Origin: UBA12545 sp051024685
GTDB lineage: Bacteria > Bacillota > DSM-521 > Neomoorellales > Neomoorellaceae
Direction: 5' to 3'
DNA length: 64,000 nt
Assembly (NCBI GenBank): GCA_051024685.1
Contig: JAZHPA010000004.1
Location: forward strand, 1-64,000
Below are positions 50,476-59,539 of the stretch, piece by piece; the first letter of the stretch is position 1; each line of letters opens with the position of its first letter. A program made the position numbers and the translations under genes. The notes under the pieces are model-generated. The model worked only from the letters and a program-made list of their open reading frames with translations, made no database searches and had not been told where the DNA came from.

Positions 50476-51306
50476 TCAGTACTCATTGGGCATTTGCTTC
50501 AGTTGGGCCAGGGTAAATACCGGGCCATCCAGGCAAACATAGCGGCTGCCTATATTACACCTGCCGCACTTACCTATGCCGCACTTCATGCGCATCTCCA
50601 AAGTGGTGACGATCTGGTCGTCCTTGTACCCCAGCTTCTCCAGGGACTGGAGCACAAACTTGATCATGATGGGGGGGCCGCAGGTCACGGCTACCTTGCC
50701 TTCCGGTGACGGGTTTAGCTTTTCCACAAAAGCCGGTACGAATCCTTCGTGACCCTTCCAACCCTCGTCACCCTTGTCCACCGTAACGTCCACCCGGCAG
50801 TTCTCCACCCGGGGCCAGTTCGCAAAAAGATCCGCTTTGAAGCACAGGTCCGCCGGGGAACGGGCGCCGTAGATAATCCATAAGTGGCCAAACTGTTCCC
50901 GGTGCTCGATGCAGTAATTGATGAGGGAACGTACGGGGGCGAGGCCGATGCCGCCGGCAATAAAGAGGACATCCTTCCCGTAAAACATATCCAGGGGAAA
51001 ACCGTTGCCGTAAGGACCGCGGATGCCCACCGTTTGCCCCGGCTCTGCCTCATGGAGGGCTTCCGTCAGCAGGCCCACCCGCTTGATGGCTATCTCCAGG
51101 TGTTCCGGGCCCTGGGAAGTAATGGAAAACATGGCCTCCCCCACGTCGAACAACGAGAGCATGGCCAGCTGCCCCGGCAGGGGGGTAAAGGGCTTGCCTT
51201 TTTCCGTCGTTACGTAGAAAGTCTTGACATCGGGAGTTTCTTCCACAATTTTGATGATGCGCCCCGTCATGGGCACCAGGGGGTTGACCCGTGCTGCTTC
51301 GGCCAT
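50476..51306 (-). CDS. flxA: FlxA-like FAD/NAD(P)-binding oxidoreductase subunit
   Basis: 276 residues, related to the electron-transfer subunits of dihydroorotate dehydrogenase and sulfite reductase (PyrK/AsrB). FAD-binding barrel with VKTFYVTTEKGKPFTPLPGQLAML and MFSITSQG, NAD(P) domain with VLFIAGGIGLAPVRSLINY, and a C-terminal iron-sulfur motif CGIGKCGRCNIGSRYVC. In Flx-Hdr complexes this subunit takes electrons from NAD(P)H. The start ATG overlaps the preceding stop as TAATG; the frame extends upstream to 51378. Confidence 0.88.
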   Translation of the reverse strand: MAEAARVNPLVPMTGRIIKIVEETPDVKTFYVTTEKGKPFTPLPGQLAMLSLFDVGEAMFSITSQGPEHLEIAIKRVGLLTEALHEAEPGQTVGIRGPYGNGFPLDMFYGKDVLFIAGGIGLAPVRSLINYCIEHREQFGHLWIIYGARSPADLCFKADLFANWPRVENCRVDVTVDKGDEGWKGHEGFVPAFVEKLNPSPEGKVAVTCGPPIMIKFVLQSLEKLGYKDDQIVTTLEMRMKCGIGKCGRCNIGSRYVCLDGPVFTLAQLKQMPNEY

Positions 51307-52307
51307 TACAGGGTCACCTCCTTGACCTCGCGGATTACCCGGGTAATGTCGACGTTGACGGGGCAGCGGTCCAGGCATCGGCCGCAGCCCACGCAGGCGA
51401 ATTTACCGTACCGTTCCGGAAAATACTGGAGCTTGTGCAAGAAGCGGTTCCGCAGGCGCTCCTTTTTCGACGGCCGCGGGTTGTGGCCGCCGGCCATGCG
51501 GGTATACTCCGAGAACATGCATGAATCCCAGCAGCGGAACTTATAACCGCTGTTGCCCCGGTTTTCGCTCTGGATGTCAAAGCAGTGGCAGGTAGGACAG
51601 AGATAAGTGCAGGCGCCGCAACCCAGGCACTTGCGGCTGACCGCCGTCCAGTAGGGGTGTTCGAACATCCGCCGCAGTTTCTCCGTCACGCCGCTGACAT
51701 CCACCTCAAGTTGGGGTACGGCCGCCGCCGGCAGAGAGGCGTCTCCGGCCTCCCCCAGAAGGGACCCGGCCTGACGCAGAAGCTCCTGCCCGGCCTCCGT
51801 TACGGCTTCCAGGAGGTAGCCATCATCCAGCGGCCACATCTGGACGTCTGCCCCTTCGGCCCGCCCGGGGTCTATGCCAAAGGCGATACAGAAGCAGGTT
51901 GGGGCGGCTTCCGTGCAGGCCAAGGCCACCACGCAGGTGTTTTCCCGCCGCCGGCGGTAGAATTCATCTACATAGCCCTTCGTCAAGAAGACGTCGTCCA
52001 TGAGCAAAAAGCTGCGGGCGTCGCAGGAACGGACTCCCACCAGCACCATCTTCTCATCAAAGGGGGGAACCTCCGTTATCCCGGCTTCCTGGCCCTGCAC
52101 CTGGTAACGATACATGGTTTCTGTCCGGGGGAAAAAGAGGTCCTTGGGCGGCTCCAGAGTATTGCCTTCCCCCAGGGTGAGCTTGCCCCGGCCGTCCCAC
52201 AGTAGGAAGGCAGTGGCCCCTCCTCTTTCCTGAGGCACGAAAACCTTGGCCTCACCGGCCCAGGCCTGCAATAGTTCCGGTAATTTATCCTTGGCAATCC
52301 TTAACAT
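51306..52307 (-). CDS. flxB: FlxB-like 4Fe-4S dicluster protein
   Basis: 333 residues. The N-terminal 200 residues match the hydrogenase/sulfite-reductase A-type domain (FFPRTETMYRYQ, VLVGVRSCDARSFLLMDDVF, CVVALACTEAAPTCFC). The C-terminal part has two 4Fe-4S motifs, CLGCGACTYLCPTCHC and CVGCGRCLDRCPVNVD. It would pass electrons between the flavin subunit and the remainder of the complex. GGAGGGGGG precedes the ATG; 15 bases separate it from flxC. Confidence 0.85.
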   Translation of the reverse strand: MLRIAKDKLPELLQAWAGEAKVFVPQERGGATAFLLWDGRGKLTLGEGNTLEPPKDLFFPRTETMYRYQVQGQEAGITEVPPFDEKMVLVGVRSCDARSFLLMDDVFLTKGYVDEFYRRRRENTCVVALACTEAAPTCFCIAFGIDPGRAEGADVQMWPLDDGYLLEAVTEAGQELLRQAGSLLGEAGDASLPAAAVPQLEVDVSGVTEKLRRMFEHPYWTAVSRKCLGCGACTYLCPTCHCFDIQSENRGNSGYKFRCWDSCMFSEYTRMAGGHNPRPSKKERLRNRFLHKLQYFPERYGKFACVGCGRCLDRCPVNVDITRVIREVKEVTL

Positions 52308-52322
52308 GTCCCCACCCCCCTC

Positions 52323-53231
52323 CTAGTGGAATTCGTCCGGATCGTCGAGTTTATACTGGCCCAAGGGCGGGCCGGCTTCCGGGTCCACCCCGGCTTCATA
52401 TGCGCCGAAAAGCTCGTTTATATCCTTAATAATCTTCTTGTTGAGGGTCATGATGGGTATCCCTTCGGGACACACCCGCTCGCACTCCCCGCATTCTATA
52501 CAGCGGCCGGCCACGTGCAAGGCCCGGGTGATGGCGAAGAACATGTTTTCGCTCCGGTTCATCTGCTTGCCGCACCAGCCCGATTGCGAACGGTCGAAGA
52601 TGCACTCGCGGCAGTTGCAGGCCGGACAGACATTTCGGCAGGCGTAACACCGGAGGCAGCGGTCGTAGGCCGCCGTCCAGAAGGCGTAGCGCTCATCCGG
52701 AGACATGGCTTCTACTTTCTCCACCTCGGCAAAACGTCCCTCGGCCGTAGCCGCCGCCTCCCGGACGGCCGCCCCGGCGTCCTCGCCCAGGAGTTCGTCG
52801 AAGATGACCGGCTCCGGATGGGTGCAGAAGCGGCACTTTTCGGCCAGCGGCGCTTCCACCCGCCTTGCTTCCCCTAAGGCGGCGGCCCGGCGTCCGTCTT
52901 TCATGCCGGGGCATTTAATGCCGATAAGGTAGACCCTTTCCCGGTCGATCTGGTTGTCCTGGAGAAGGCGCACCACACCTCGAGCGTCGCACCCCTTGAC
53001 GAAGAGGGCGATTTTGTCTTCAGTGTGTTTGTAGTCCAGGAGATACTTGGCCAGGTTATTGGTACAGAACTCGTCCCATACCAGGCGGTCACAATCTTCC
53101 GGTTCGGTGATAAAAACCGGAGGCGACAGGTACCAGAAGGTGCCCTTCTCCCAGCCGATGACCATTTGCACGGCACCCTGCGTCAACAGCTCCCTGGCCC
53201 GGGCACGCATTTGTTTCTGAATGCTGCTCAT
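52323..53231 (-). CDS. flxC: FlxC-like iron-sulfur protein
   Basis: 302 residues with an N-terminal region of the F420-hydrogenase/dehydrogenase beta type (VIGWEKGTFWYLSPPVFI, KIALFVKGCDARGVVRLLQDNQI, YLIGIKCPGM), then cysteine motifs CRFC, CLRCYACRNVCPACNCREC and CIECGECERVCPEG. The cysteine spacing predicts at least two 4Fe-4S clusters. Its ATG overlaps the flxD stop by four bases. Assigned by operon context. Confidence 0.83.
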   Translation of the reverse strand: MSSIQKQMRARARELLTQGAVQMVIGWEKGTFWYLSPPVFITEPEDCDRLVWDEFCTNNLAKYLLDYKHTEDKIALFVKGCDARGVVRLLQDNQIDRERVYLIGIKCPGMKDGRRAAALGEARRVEAPLAEKCRFCTHPEPVIFDELLGEDAGAAVREAAATAEGRFAEVEKVEAMSPDERYAFWTAAYDRCLRCYACRNVCPACNCRECIFDRSQSGWCGKQMNRSENMFFAITRALHVAGRCIECGECERVCPEGIPIMTLNKKIIKDINELFGAYEAGVDPEAGPPLGQYKLDDPDEFH

Positions 53232-53665
53232 GCGCCATCCCTCAGCTTTCTATTGGGCCCCAGGGCCCGGATGTCCTCCGTCATCTGGGTGATGATCTCG
53301 GCAAAGCGCGGACCCTCGGAACCCGACACCCAGCGCACCTGGAAACGCTCCGGCTCCAGGCCCATGAACTGCAAAACCCGCTGCATGAGAAGGAAACGGC
53401 GGCGGGTGAAGTAATTGCCACTAACATAGTGGCAGTCGCCGGGGTGTCACCCGGCCACCAGGACGCCGTCGGCGCCGCGCTGGAAGGCCCGCAGGACAAA
53501 CTGGGGATTAACCCGGCCGGAACAGGGGACCCGTATGATACGGACATTGGCCGGGTACTGCAACCGGTTAAGACCCGCAAGATCGGCGCCGGCATAGGCG
53601 CACCAGTGGCAGCAGAAGGCGACGATTCTGGGCTCCCAGCTTTTCTCTCCGGCTGCTACAGGCAT
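53228..53665 (-). CDS. flxD: FlxD/MvhD-like subunit, selenoprotein (in-frame TGA)
   Basis: 145 residues when TGA at 53449-53447 is read as selenocysteine at position 73. Before it: RIVAFCCHWCAYAGADLAG and VRIIRVPCSGRVNPQFVLRAFQRGADGVLVAG; after it: HPGDCHYVSGNYFTRRRF. The family motif is GCHPGDCHY, so the TGA replaces the first cysteine exactly, as in VhuD of methanogens. The reading frame remains open and family-like on both sides, and a hairpin starts 12 nt after the TGA. It overlaps hdrA by 10 bases and flxC by four. MvhD links the electron-input module to HdrA through a 2Fe-2S cluster. Confidence 0.9.
53416..53434 (-). promoter_or_regulatory. Candidate SECIS hairpin in flxD
   Basis: Minus strand TGCCACTA, loop TGT, TAGTGGCA: a perfect 8-bp stem beginning 12 nt after the TGA. 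Bacterial SECIS elements lie at this distance (11 nt in E. coli fdhF) and are read within the coding sequence by SelB. Confidence 0.65.
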
Positions 53666-55638
53666 ACCGCATCCACCTCCGCCAGTATTTGTTCGTTGGT
53701 AAAGCCACGGAGATCCATGGCGCTCGACGGGCAGGCCACCGAGCAGGCGCCGCAGCCCTGGCAGAGGCCGCTGTTGACCGTCGCCACCCGACGGCTCACC
53801 TGCCTGCCGGCTACCCGTTCGGTTACAGTCTTCATAGAAATGGCCTTGTAAGGGCAAATCTTTTCGCACATAGCACACCCGGCGCAGATGCTTTCATCTA
53901 CAATAGCGATCATTGGATCGGTGGCCATTTCGTCTTTGGCGAAGAGCTGGCACACTTTGACGGCCGCGGCGCTTGCCTGGGACACCGTGTCGGGGATGTC
54001 CTTGGGCCCCTGGCAGGCGCCGGCCAGGAAAACACCGGCCGTGAAGGTTTCCACCGGCCTGAGCTTCGGGTGGGCCTCCTGGAAGAAGCCGTCCTTATCC
54101 GTTTGCAGTCCCAGCATCTTGGCAATATTGTCCCACCCGGAGCTGGGTACCATGGCCGTGGCCAGGACCACCATGTCGGCCGCTACCTCCACCTGGCGGC
54201 CGAGTAAAGTGTCCTCGCCGCGGACGATGAGCTTGTCTCCCTCCTGGAAGACGCGGCTCACCCGGCCCCGGACATAGACGGCCCCTTCATGGATAGTGCG
54301 CTGGAGGAACTCTTCATAGGCCTTGCCGGGGGTGCGGATGTCCATATAGAAAACGAAGGCCCGGGCCCCGGGAATCTTCTCCAGCACCTGGTGGGCGTGC
54401 TTGGCCGTGTACATGCAGCAGGCCCGGGAGCAGTAACTCTTGCCCTTGGCCTCGTCACGGGAGCCTACGCATTTAATGAACACCACCGTCTTCGGTTCTT
54501 TGCCGTCCGAAGGACGAACGATCCTCCCCCCCGTCGGGCCGGAGGCGTTGTTCAGGCGTTCGAAATGCATACCGGTTATGACGTCGGGGTATTTGCCGTA
54601 GCCGTACTCGCCGTAGACTTCTTCCCATTTAAAGAGCTCATAACCAGTGGCCACTACGATGGCCCCGAATTTTTCGGTAACCACTTCATCCTGCTGGTCG
54701 TAGTCGATGGCCTTGGCCGGGCAGACCTTCTGGCAAACGCCGCACTTACCCTTGGTAAACTGGCGGCAGTGTTCGCGGTCGATAACCGGCACCGCCGGTA
54801 CCGCCTGGGGGAAGGGCAGGTAAATGGCTTTGCGCTTACCCAGACCCAGATCGAACTCGCTGTCCACCTTGGTGGGGCACTTTTCCCAGCACGTACCGCA
54901 GCCGGTACACTTGACAGGGTCCACAGAGCGAGCCTTCTTACGGATGGTCACTTCAAAATTGCCCACATAGCCCGCCACATTTTCTACTTCCGCATAGGTC
55001 ATTAATTCAATGTTAGGGTGCTGCGCCGCAGCAACCATTTTCGGCGTGCTTATTCAAGCCGAACAGTCCAGGGTCGGGAAGGTCTTGTCCAGCTTGACCA
55101 TATTACCGCCGATGGTCGGTTCTCGGTCCAGGAGCACAACTTTATAGCCGGCGTCAGCGATGTCCAGGGCGGCCTGCATGCCGGCAATACCACCGCCGAT
55201 AACCAGCGCCCGCTTGGTGATGGAAATGGTGCCGGGCGAAAGCGGGGTATTGCGGCAGACTTTGGCCACCGCCGCCTGCACCAGTTCGATGGCCTTTTGG
55301 GTCGCCCCTTCCTTGTCTTTGGCATGAACCCAGGCGCACTGTTCGCGGATGTTGGCCATTTCAAAGAGGTAAGGATTTACCCCCGCGCTTTCACAAGTTT
55401 TCCTGAAAGTAGGCTCGTGCAGCCGGGGAGAGCAGGAGGCCACCACCACCCGATCCAGGCGGTGCTCTTTAATGGCCTTGCGGATCAATTCCTGGCCCGG
55501 GTCGGAACACATATACTGGTAATCGGTGGCATAGACCACACCGGGAAAGTACCTGGCAGCCTCGACCACCTTTTTGACATCGACTACCGACGCAATGTTG
55601 GTCCCGCAGTGACAGACAAAGACGCCGACTCTCTTCAT
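53656..55638 (-). CDS. hdrA: HdrA-like flavoprotein, selenoprotein (in-frame TGA)
   Basis: 660 residues when TGA at 55056-55054 is read as selenocysteine 195. The codons before it spell TFPTLDCSA and those after ISTPKM, matching the HdrA motif CSACxxTPKM with the TGA at a conserved cluster-ligand cysteine. HdrA carries the bifurcating FAD: GGGIAGMQAALDIADAG binds it. Cluster motifs follow: CTGCGTCWEKCP, CGVCQKVCPAKAI, CAGCAMCEKICPYKAI and CQGCGACSVACPSSAM. It overlaps hdrB (ATGA) and flxD. Gene callers that stop at TGA would split it at 55054 and restart at 55038. Confidence 0.92.
55017..55036 (-). promoter_or_regulatory. Candidate SECIS hairpin in hdrA
   Basis: Minus strand GGTTGCTGC, loop GGC, GCAGCACC, with one bulged T near the base, starting 17 nt after the TGA. 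The shape matches the E. coli fdhF element (GGTTGCA, loop, TGCACC with a bulged U). It overlaps codons 200-207 of hdrA. Confidence 0.65.
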
Positions 55639-56534
55639 GCCGTTTCCCTCCTCGTGGCAGGATGCCGCAGGATGTCCCTGGCCTCAAGCAGCGGCAACGG
55701 GTTGACAAAATGGGTGGTCAGCCCTAAGTCTTTGGGCGCATATCCCAGGGCTATACCCATCAGTTCGGTGAAATAGAATACGGGGAGGGCCAGCTGGTCC
55801 CCATAAGCCACTGCTGCCTGGCCCTGGCGCATATCCAGGTTTAAGAAGCACAGAGGACAGGCCGTGACGATGCCTTCCGCCCCGGCGTCGCGGGCGTGGC
55901 GCAGGATCTGGTAGATCATCCGCGTCCCAATATCGGTGCGGGCCGTGGCGAGACTCCCGCCGCAGCACTCAGTCTTGTAGGACCAGGCGACGGCTTCGCC
56001 TCCCAGGACTTCCACCAGGCGGTCCATGGTCACGGGGTCTTCCGGGTCATCAAAGGCCGTTAACTTCGGCGGCCGCACCAAGAGACAGCCGTAATAGGCC
56101 GCCAGTTTCAGACCCGTCAAAGGTTTGACTACCTGTTCCTTGATCTTTTCCAGGCCGACTTCATTGACCATAACGTCCAGGAGGGCCCGGGTCTTATTGG
56201 TGGCCCGGTAATCGCGGCCGATAATTTCACTGATGGTCGCCCGCATGCCGTCCGATTCCCGCACGGCTTCCTCGGCGGCCCGCAGGCGGTTGAAACAGGC
56301 GGCGCAGGGCACGGCGACGTCCAAACCTTCAGCTTCTGCCAGGGCGAGATTCCGCGCCGGCAGGGCCAAGGACAGGAGGTGATCGTTGTTATGGGCGGCG
56401 GTGGCGCCGCAGCAGCTCCAGTCGGGAATCTCCCAGAGCTCCACGCCGAGGTGCCTGGCCACTATCTTGGCCGACTGGTTATATTCCTTGGCCGTGGCCT
56501 CCAGGGAACATCCGGGATAATAAGCGTATTTCAA
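55635..56534 (-). CDS. hdrB: HdrB-like CCG-domain subunit
   Basis: 299 residues with two CCG domains that bind the noncubane 4Fe-4S clusters where heterodisulfide-type substrates are reduced: first CSLEA...WSCCGATAAHN...CAACFNRL, second YYGCLLVRP...TECCGGSL...CPLCFLNL. The substrate in bacteria is generally unknown. ATGA overlaps on both sides (hdrC upstream, hdrA downstream) indicate tight stoichiometry. Confidence 0.92.
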   Translation of the reverse strand: MKYAYYPGCSLEATAKEYNQSAKIVARHLGVELWEIPDWSCCGATAAHNNDHLLSLALPARNLALAEAEGLDVAVPCAACFNRLRAAEEAVRESDGMRATISEIIGRDYRATNKTRALLDVMVNEVGLEKIKEQVVKPLTGLKLAAYYGCLLVRPPKLTAFDDPEDPVTMDRLVEVLGGEAVAWSYKTECCGGSLATARTDIGTRMIYQILRHARDAGAEGIVTACPLCFLNLDMRQGQAAVAYGDQLALPVFYFTELMGIALGYAPKDLGLTTHFVNPLPLLEARDILRHPATRRETA

Positions 56535-57103
56535 TGCCCGCCACCTCCTTGGGCCCGCGCCCGGGCGAAGATTGCCTTCACCTCGGCAACGTTTTTAATC
56601 TTGGCAGGTATGGGGCTTATCTTGCCCTTGAAGAGCAAGGGCGGTGCCAGCAGGGCGTCCTTAAAGGGCTGGCCCGACTGAAGGTTGTACTGGACTATCA
56701 ATCCCATCTCGTGAGCGCGGCCGTAGCACTCCACACTCCGCAAGAAAGCCCGGTCAAAGATTTCCACCTTGCGGTCGTTGACCATGCCCCGGCGGCGGGC
56801 CTCCTGGCGCACGGCTTCCATAAGCCGCGGAAGGTTCACTTCCCGGGGGCACCGGGTATAGCAGGCCTGGCAGCCGGCACAGAGCCAGGGAGTACGGCTT
56901 TTCAAAGCCTCTTCTCCCAGGCCCAGCTGCAGCAGGCGGATCACCTGGCGCGGCGTGTAGTCCATGGCGAAGGCCACCGGGCACCCGGCCGAGCATTTGC
57001 CGCACTGGTAACAATCCTCTATATGCACGCCGCTGTCCCGTTCCACCCTCTGTCTGAGCTCCTGATTACCCTCCAAAGCGGCAGTCAATTCTAAGGGTTC
57101 CAA
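56531..57103 (-). CDS. hdrC: HdrC-like iron-sulfur subunit
   Basis: 190 residues with two classic 4Fe-4S motifs, CYQCGKCSAGCPVAF and CAGCQACYTRCPREVN, and the helical C-terminal part usual in HdrC. It wires HdrA to HdrB. TTG start at 57103 with AGAGGTG upstream. First gene of the operon; 57104-57298 upstream holds tandem repeats and hairpins but no clear SigA promoter. Confidence 0.9.
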   Translation of the reverse strand: MEPLELTAALEGNQELRQRVERDSGVHIEDCYQCGKCSAGCPVAFAMDYTPRQVIRLLQLGLGEEALKSRTPWLCAGCQACYTRCPREVNLPRLMEAVRQEARRRGMVNDRKVEIFDRAFLRSVECYGRAHEMGLIVQYNLQSGQPFKDALLAPPLLFKGKISPIPAKIKNVAEVKAIFARARAQGGGGH

Positions 57104-57124
57104 CCTCTCCCACCTCTTTCCTTA

Positions 57125-57175
57125 ATAATGTAAAGATAATGTAAAGGGGAATTTATGCTCCCCGGGACCGGGGCT
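57125..57175. repeat. Tandem 11-bp repeats and hairpins upstream of hdrC
   Basis: ATAATGTAAAG occurs twice in tandem (57125-57135 and 57136-57146). Next to it GGGGA (57146-57150) can pair with TCCCC (57159-57163), and CCCCGG with CCGGGG (57160-57173); these share the CCCC block, so they exclude each other. A regulator-binding site or attenuator for the Hdr-Flx operon is possible. Confidence 0.5.
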
Positions 57176-57298
57176 AAAACCGTAAATAAGTGCAAGAACA
57201 AGCTTCTAAACTTTATTCTTTTTTATCGGCTAGAATCCTCTTTTTCCTCGAAAAAATGAGGGGTCTAAAACCGCAACCCCGGCCGTACAGTTTTTACG

Positions 57299-58225
57299 GT
57301 GGGGAAAATGCTGAACCCTCTGGTGCAATTCAACGTCGGCATTGCCTTGCTCCTCCTGGGAGTACAAATGTTGCGCACCGGACTGGTAAACTGGGGCCAC
57401 AACCGGCTGAAGCATATCCTCCGCCGGGTTACCAGCACCCCCTTAAAGGGTTTTTTCTGGGGCACCGTGGCTACCGCCCTAGTTCAATCCAGTACGGCCG
57501 TCACCGTACTGGCTGTTGGTCTGGTGGATGGGGGCACGATTACCTTTTACCAGAGCCTGGGTATTGTCCTGGGAGCCAACGTAGGCACCTGCGTGACCGT
57601 CCAGCTGCTGGCCCTGGATTTGAAAGCTTTAGCTCTTCCCACCTTCTGCTTAGGCGCCGCCCTGGCCCTGCCACCCCGCTCCCGTCCGGTCGGGATAGCT
57701 TCTCTGGGATGCGGCCTTATTTTTGGCAGCCTTGACCTCATGGGCACCGCCCTTTCTCCCTTCGAAGGAGGCAATAGTCTACGCGGTTACCTGGCTGCCA
57801 TGGCTGCTACGCCCTTACAGGGCTTGATGGCGGGCACCGTGCTCACGGCTTTTCTCCATTCCAGCAGCGTAGTTACAGGCATCGCCATAGTACTGGTTTC
57901 CCAGGGCGTAATCTCCCTTCTCGGCGCCCTGACCTTGGTCCTGGGGGCCAATATTGGCACTTGCCTGACTTCTATTCTGGCCGCCCTCCTTTCCTCCCGG
58001 GCTGCCAAACGCACGGCCATGGCCCACCTGGTTATCAACGTCAGCGGGGCTTTTGTACTCCTACCGTTTTTGCCCCTAACTGCCCCCCTGCTGTCCCTCC
58101 TTTCCTCGGACCCGGGCCGCCAGGTTGCTCACTTTCATACCCTCTTCAACCTTTTTTCTTCCCTCGCCGCCCTGGTGGTTATTAAGCCGTTGGCCCTATT
58201 CTTAACCCGGCTGGTACCCGATTGA
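57299..58225 (+). CDS. Na/Pi cotransporter family membrane protein
   Basis: 308 residues, two inverted halves each with the NptA/PiT-II motif: TALVQSSTAVTVLAVGLVDGG and TAFLHSSSVVTGIAIVLVSQG, plus GIVLGANVGTCVTVQL and LVLGANIGTCLTSILAALLSS. About eight hydrophobic segments. The C-terminal PhoU-like domain seen in longer homologues is missing. Substrate probably phosphate. Start is GTG 57299 or, equally likely, ATG 57308 behind GGTGGGG. A CCGTA/TACGG hairpin (57283-57299) ends at the start. Convergent with the next gene, five bases apart. Confidence 0.87.
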   Translation: MGKMLNPLVQFNVGIALLLLGVQMLRTGLVNWGHNRLKHILRRVTSTPLKGFFWGTVATALVQSSTAVTVLAVGLVDGGTITFYQSLGIVLGANVGTCVTVQLLALDLKALALPTFCLGAALALPPRSRPVGIASLGCGLIFGSLDLMGTALSPFEGGNSLRGYLAAMAATPLQGLMAGTVLTAFLHSSSVVTGIAIVLVSQGVISLLGALTLVLGANIGTCLTSILAALLSSRAAKRTAMAHLVINVSGAFVLLPFLPLTAPLLSLLSSDPGRQVAHFHTLFNLFSSLAALVVIKPLALFLTRLVPD

Positions 58226-58230
58226 GCTCC

Positions 58231-59355
58231 TCAGCGAAAAATACGGTATCTGGCCTTAAGATACTGCCACAGTTCGGGATAAGTTTGGCTCCCCAGCAAA
58301 ACCTCCACCAGCCGGCGGGCCACCTCGGGATTAGCCCGTACCAGACGGTGGATTACCGGCGTCAGGGAGTACACTACTTTAGCGATTCGGCCGGCGTAGT
58401 TAAGGGAGGGAAGCAATTCATTTTGCACGCTACTGGAATAGCTTCGTAAATCACCTTCACCCCGAAGGAAAGATATTACGGCTTGGGCGGCCAGGCGTCC
58501 GCTCTTTAAGGCATAATAAATACCTTCCCCGGAGAAGGGGTCCACCAGCCCCGCGGCGTCACCCACCAACAATCCCCGGGAGGTATGTAAAACCGGTTCG
58601 CCCGGCAGAGCCGAAGGGATAACGGCCGCCCGACAGTAAGCTTCAGGGGACACAGGAAGGCCCAGCCTGCGGCAGAATTGCTGAAAGAGGGCTTTCAGAT
58701 CCTTCACCTTGCGGCTAAAAGAACCGATGCCTACCGACAAGTGGTCGCCCTTAGGGAAGACCCAGCCATAGCCGCTAGCTATGTTGCCGTAGCTCAAAAG
58801 CAGACTGTGGCGATATTGTTCTAAAACCGACGGGGATACCGGCAGTTCACACTCCAAGGCCACTCCCAAGGCCCGTGACGGCCGGAAGGAAAGCTGGCCT
58901 GCTACCAGGCTTCTGGCACCGTCGGCTCCTATAATCACCCTGGCCAGTAAAACCTCTTGCCCCGTGTACACCCGCACCCACGGCTCTTCTTCCACTACTC
59001 CTTCCACCCGGCAGCCATCCCGAATCTCGGCGCCGGCAGCAGCGGCCTGCTTCACCAGCAACTGATCAAAACGGTCGCGCATAACCAGCTTGACCACCGG
59101 CCGGTCAAAGGCTACCTCAACAGGGTCATCCTCCCGGTGATAGAAAATAACCCGACAGGCACTTTCCTCTATCAATTCTTCCCAGCCCGCTTCCAACTCC
59201 GGCCAGGTCTTTCCCGTCAGGCCTCCACCACAAGGTTTGTAACGCGGTAGTTTTTGTTTTTCGCAGAGTAAGACTTTAACCCCTTCCCGGGCCAATTCCC
59301 TGGCTGCCGTAGCTCCGGCCGGGCCGGCGCCGCAAATCACCACATCATAGCGCAA
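58231..59355 (-). CDS. Geranylgeranyl-reductase-family FAD protein
   Basis: 374 residues with the flavoprotein motifs YDVVICGAGPAGATAARELAREGVKVLLCEK, the family text LPRYKPCGGGLTGKTW, VIIGADGARSLVAGQL and GLLVGDAAGLVDPFSGEGIYYALKSGRLAA. Relatives reduce isoprenoid double bonds (quinone side chains, lipids); the substrate here is unknown. TTG at 59355 is chosen because AAGGAG lies ten bases upstream and the promoter at 59402-59430 excludes the longer ATG 59403. Confidence 0.87.
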   Translation of the reverse strand: MRYDVVICGAGPAGATAARELAREGVKVLLCEKQKLPRYKPCGGGLTGKTWPELEAGWEELIEESACRVIFYHREDDPVEVAFDRPVVKLVMRDRFDQLLVKQAAAAGAEIRDGCRVEGVVEEEPWVRVYTGQEVLLARVIIGADGARSLVAGQLSFRPSRALGVALECELPVSPSVLEQYRHSLLLSYGNIASGYGWVFPKGDHLSVGIGSFSRKVKDLKALFQQFCRRLGLPVSPEAYCRAAVIPSALPGEPVLHTSRGLLVGDAAGLVDPFSGEGIYYALKSGRLAAQAVISFLRGEGDLRSYSSSVQNELLPSLNYAGRIAKVVYSLTPVIHRLVRANPEVARRLVEVLLGSQTYPELWQYLKARYRIFR

Positions 59356-59401
59356 AGGCGAGACTCTCCTTCTTGGGAGACAATTCTTTAGGGCTATCTT
59401 C

Positions 59402-59430
59402 ATTTAACAACCTTGCACCTGAACTGTCAA
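59402..59430 (-). promoter_or_regulatory. SigA-type promoter of the FAD-protein gene
   Basis: Minus strand: perfect TTGACA (59430-59425), 17-nt spacer, TTAAAT (59407-59402). The -10 covers the upstream ATG 59403, supporting the later TTG start. Confidence 0.65.
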
Positions 59431-59539
59431 TAGCTGAGAGGGATTCGACACCCACCATAAACGAACGCAAGCTAAGCGGGCCTACAAAAATTACCCCTGC
59501 TCGGCCAGGACACAGCTCCTCTGATTGCCGCAGCAGGGC

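Noticed and set aside
53228..53665. flxD as a truncated 72-residue gene
   Set aside because: The codons after TGA spell the conserved HPGDCHY motif and stay open to a stop that overlaps the flxC start.
53656..55638. hdrA as a pseudogene or as two separate genes
   Set aside because: The frame is continuous across the TGA, both sides match the family, and the TGA replaces a conserved cysteine; selenocysteine explains it without any frameshift.
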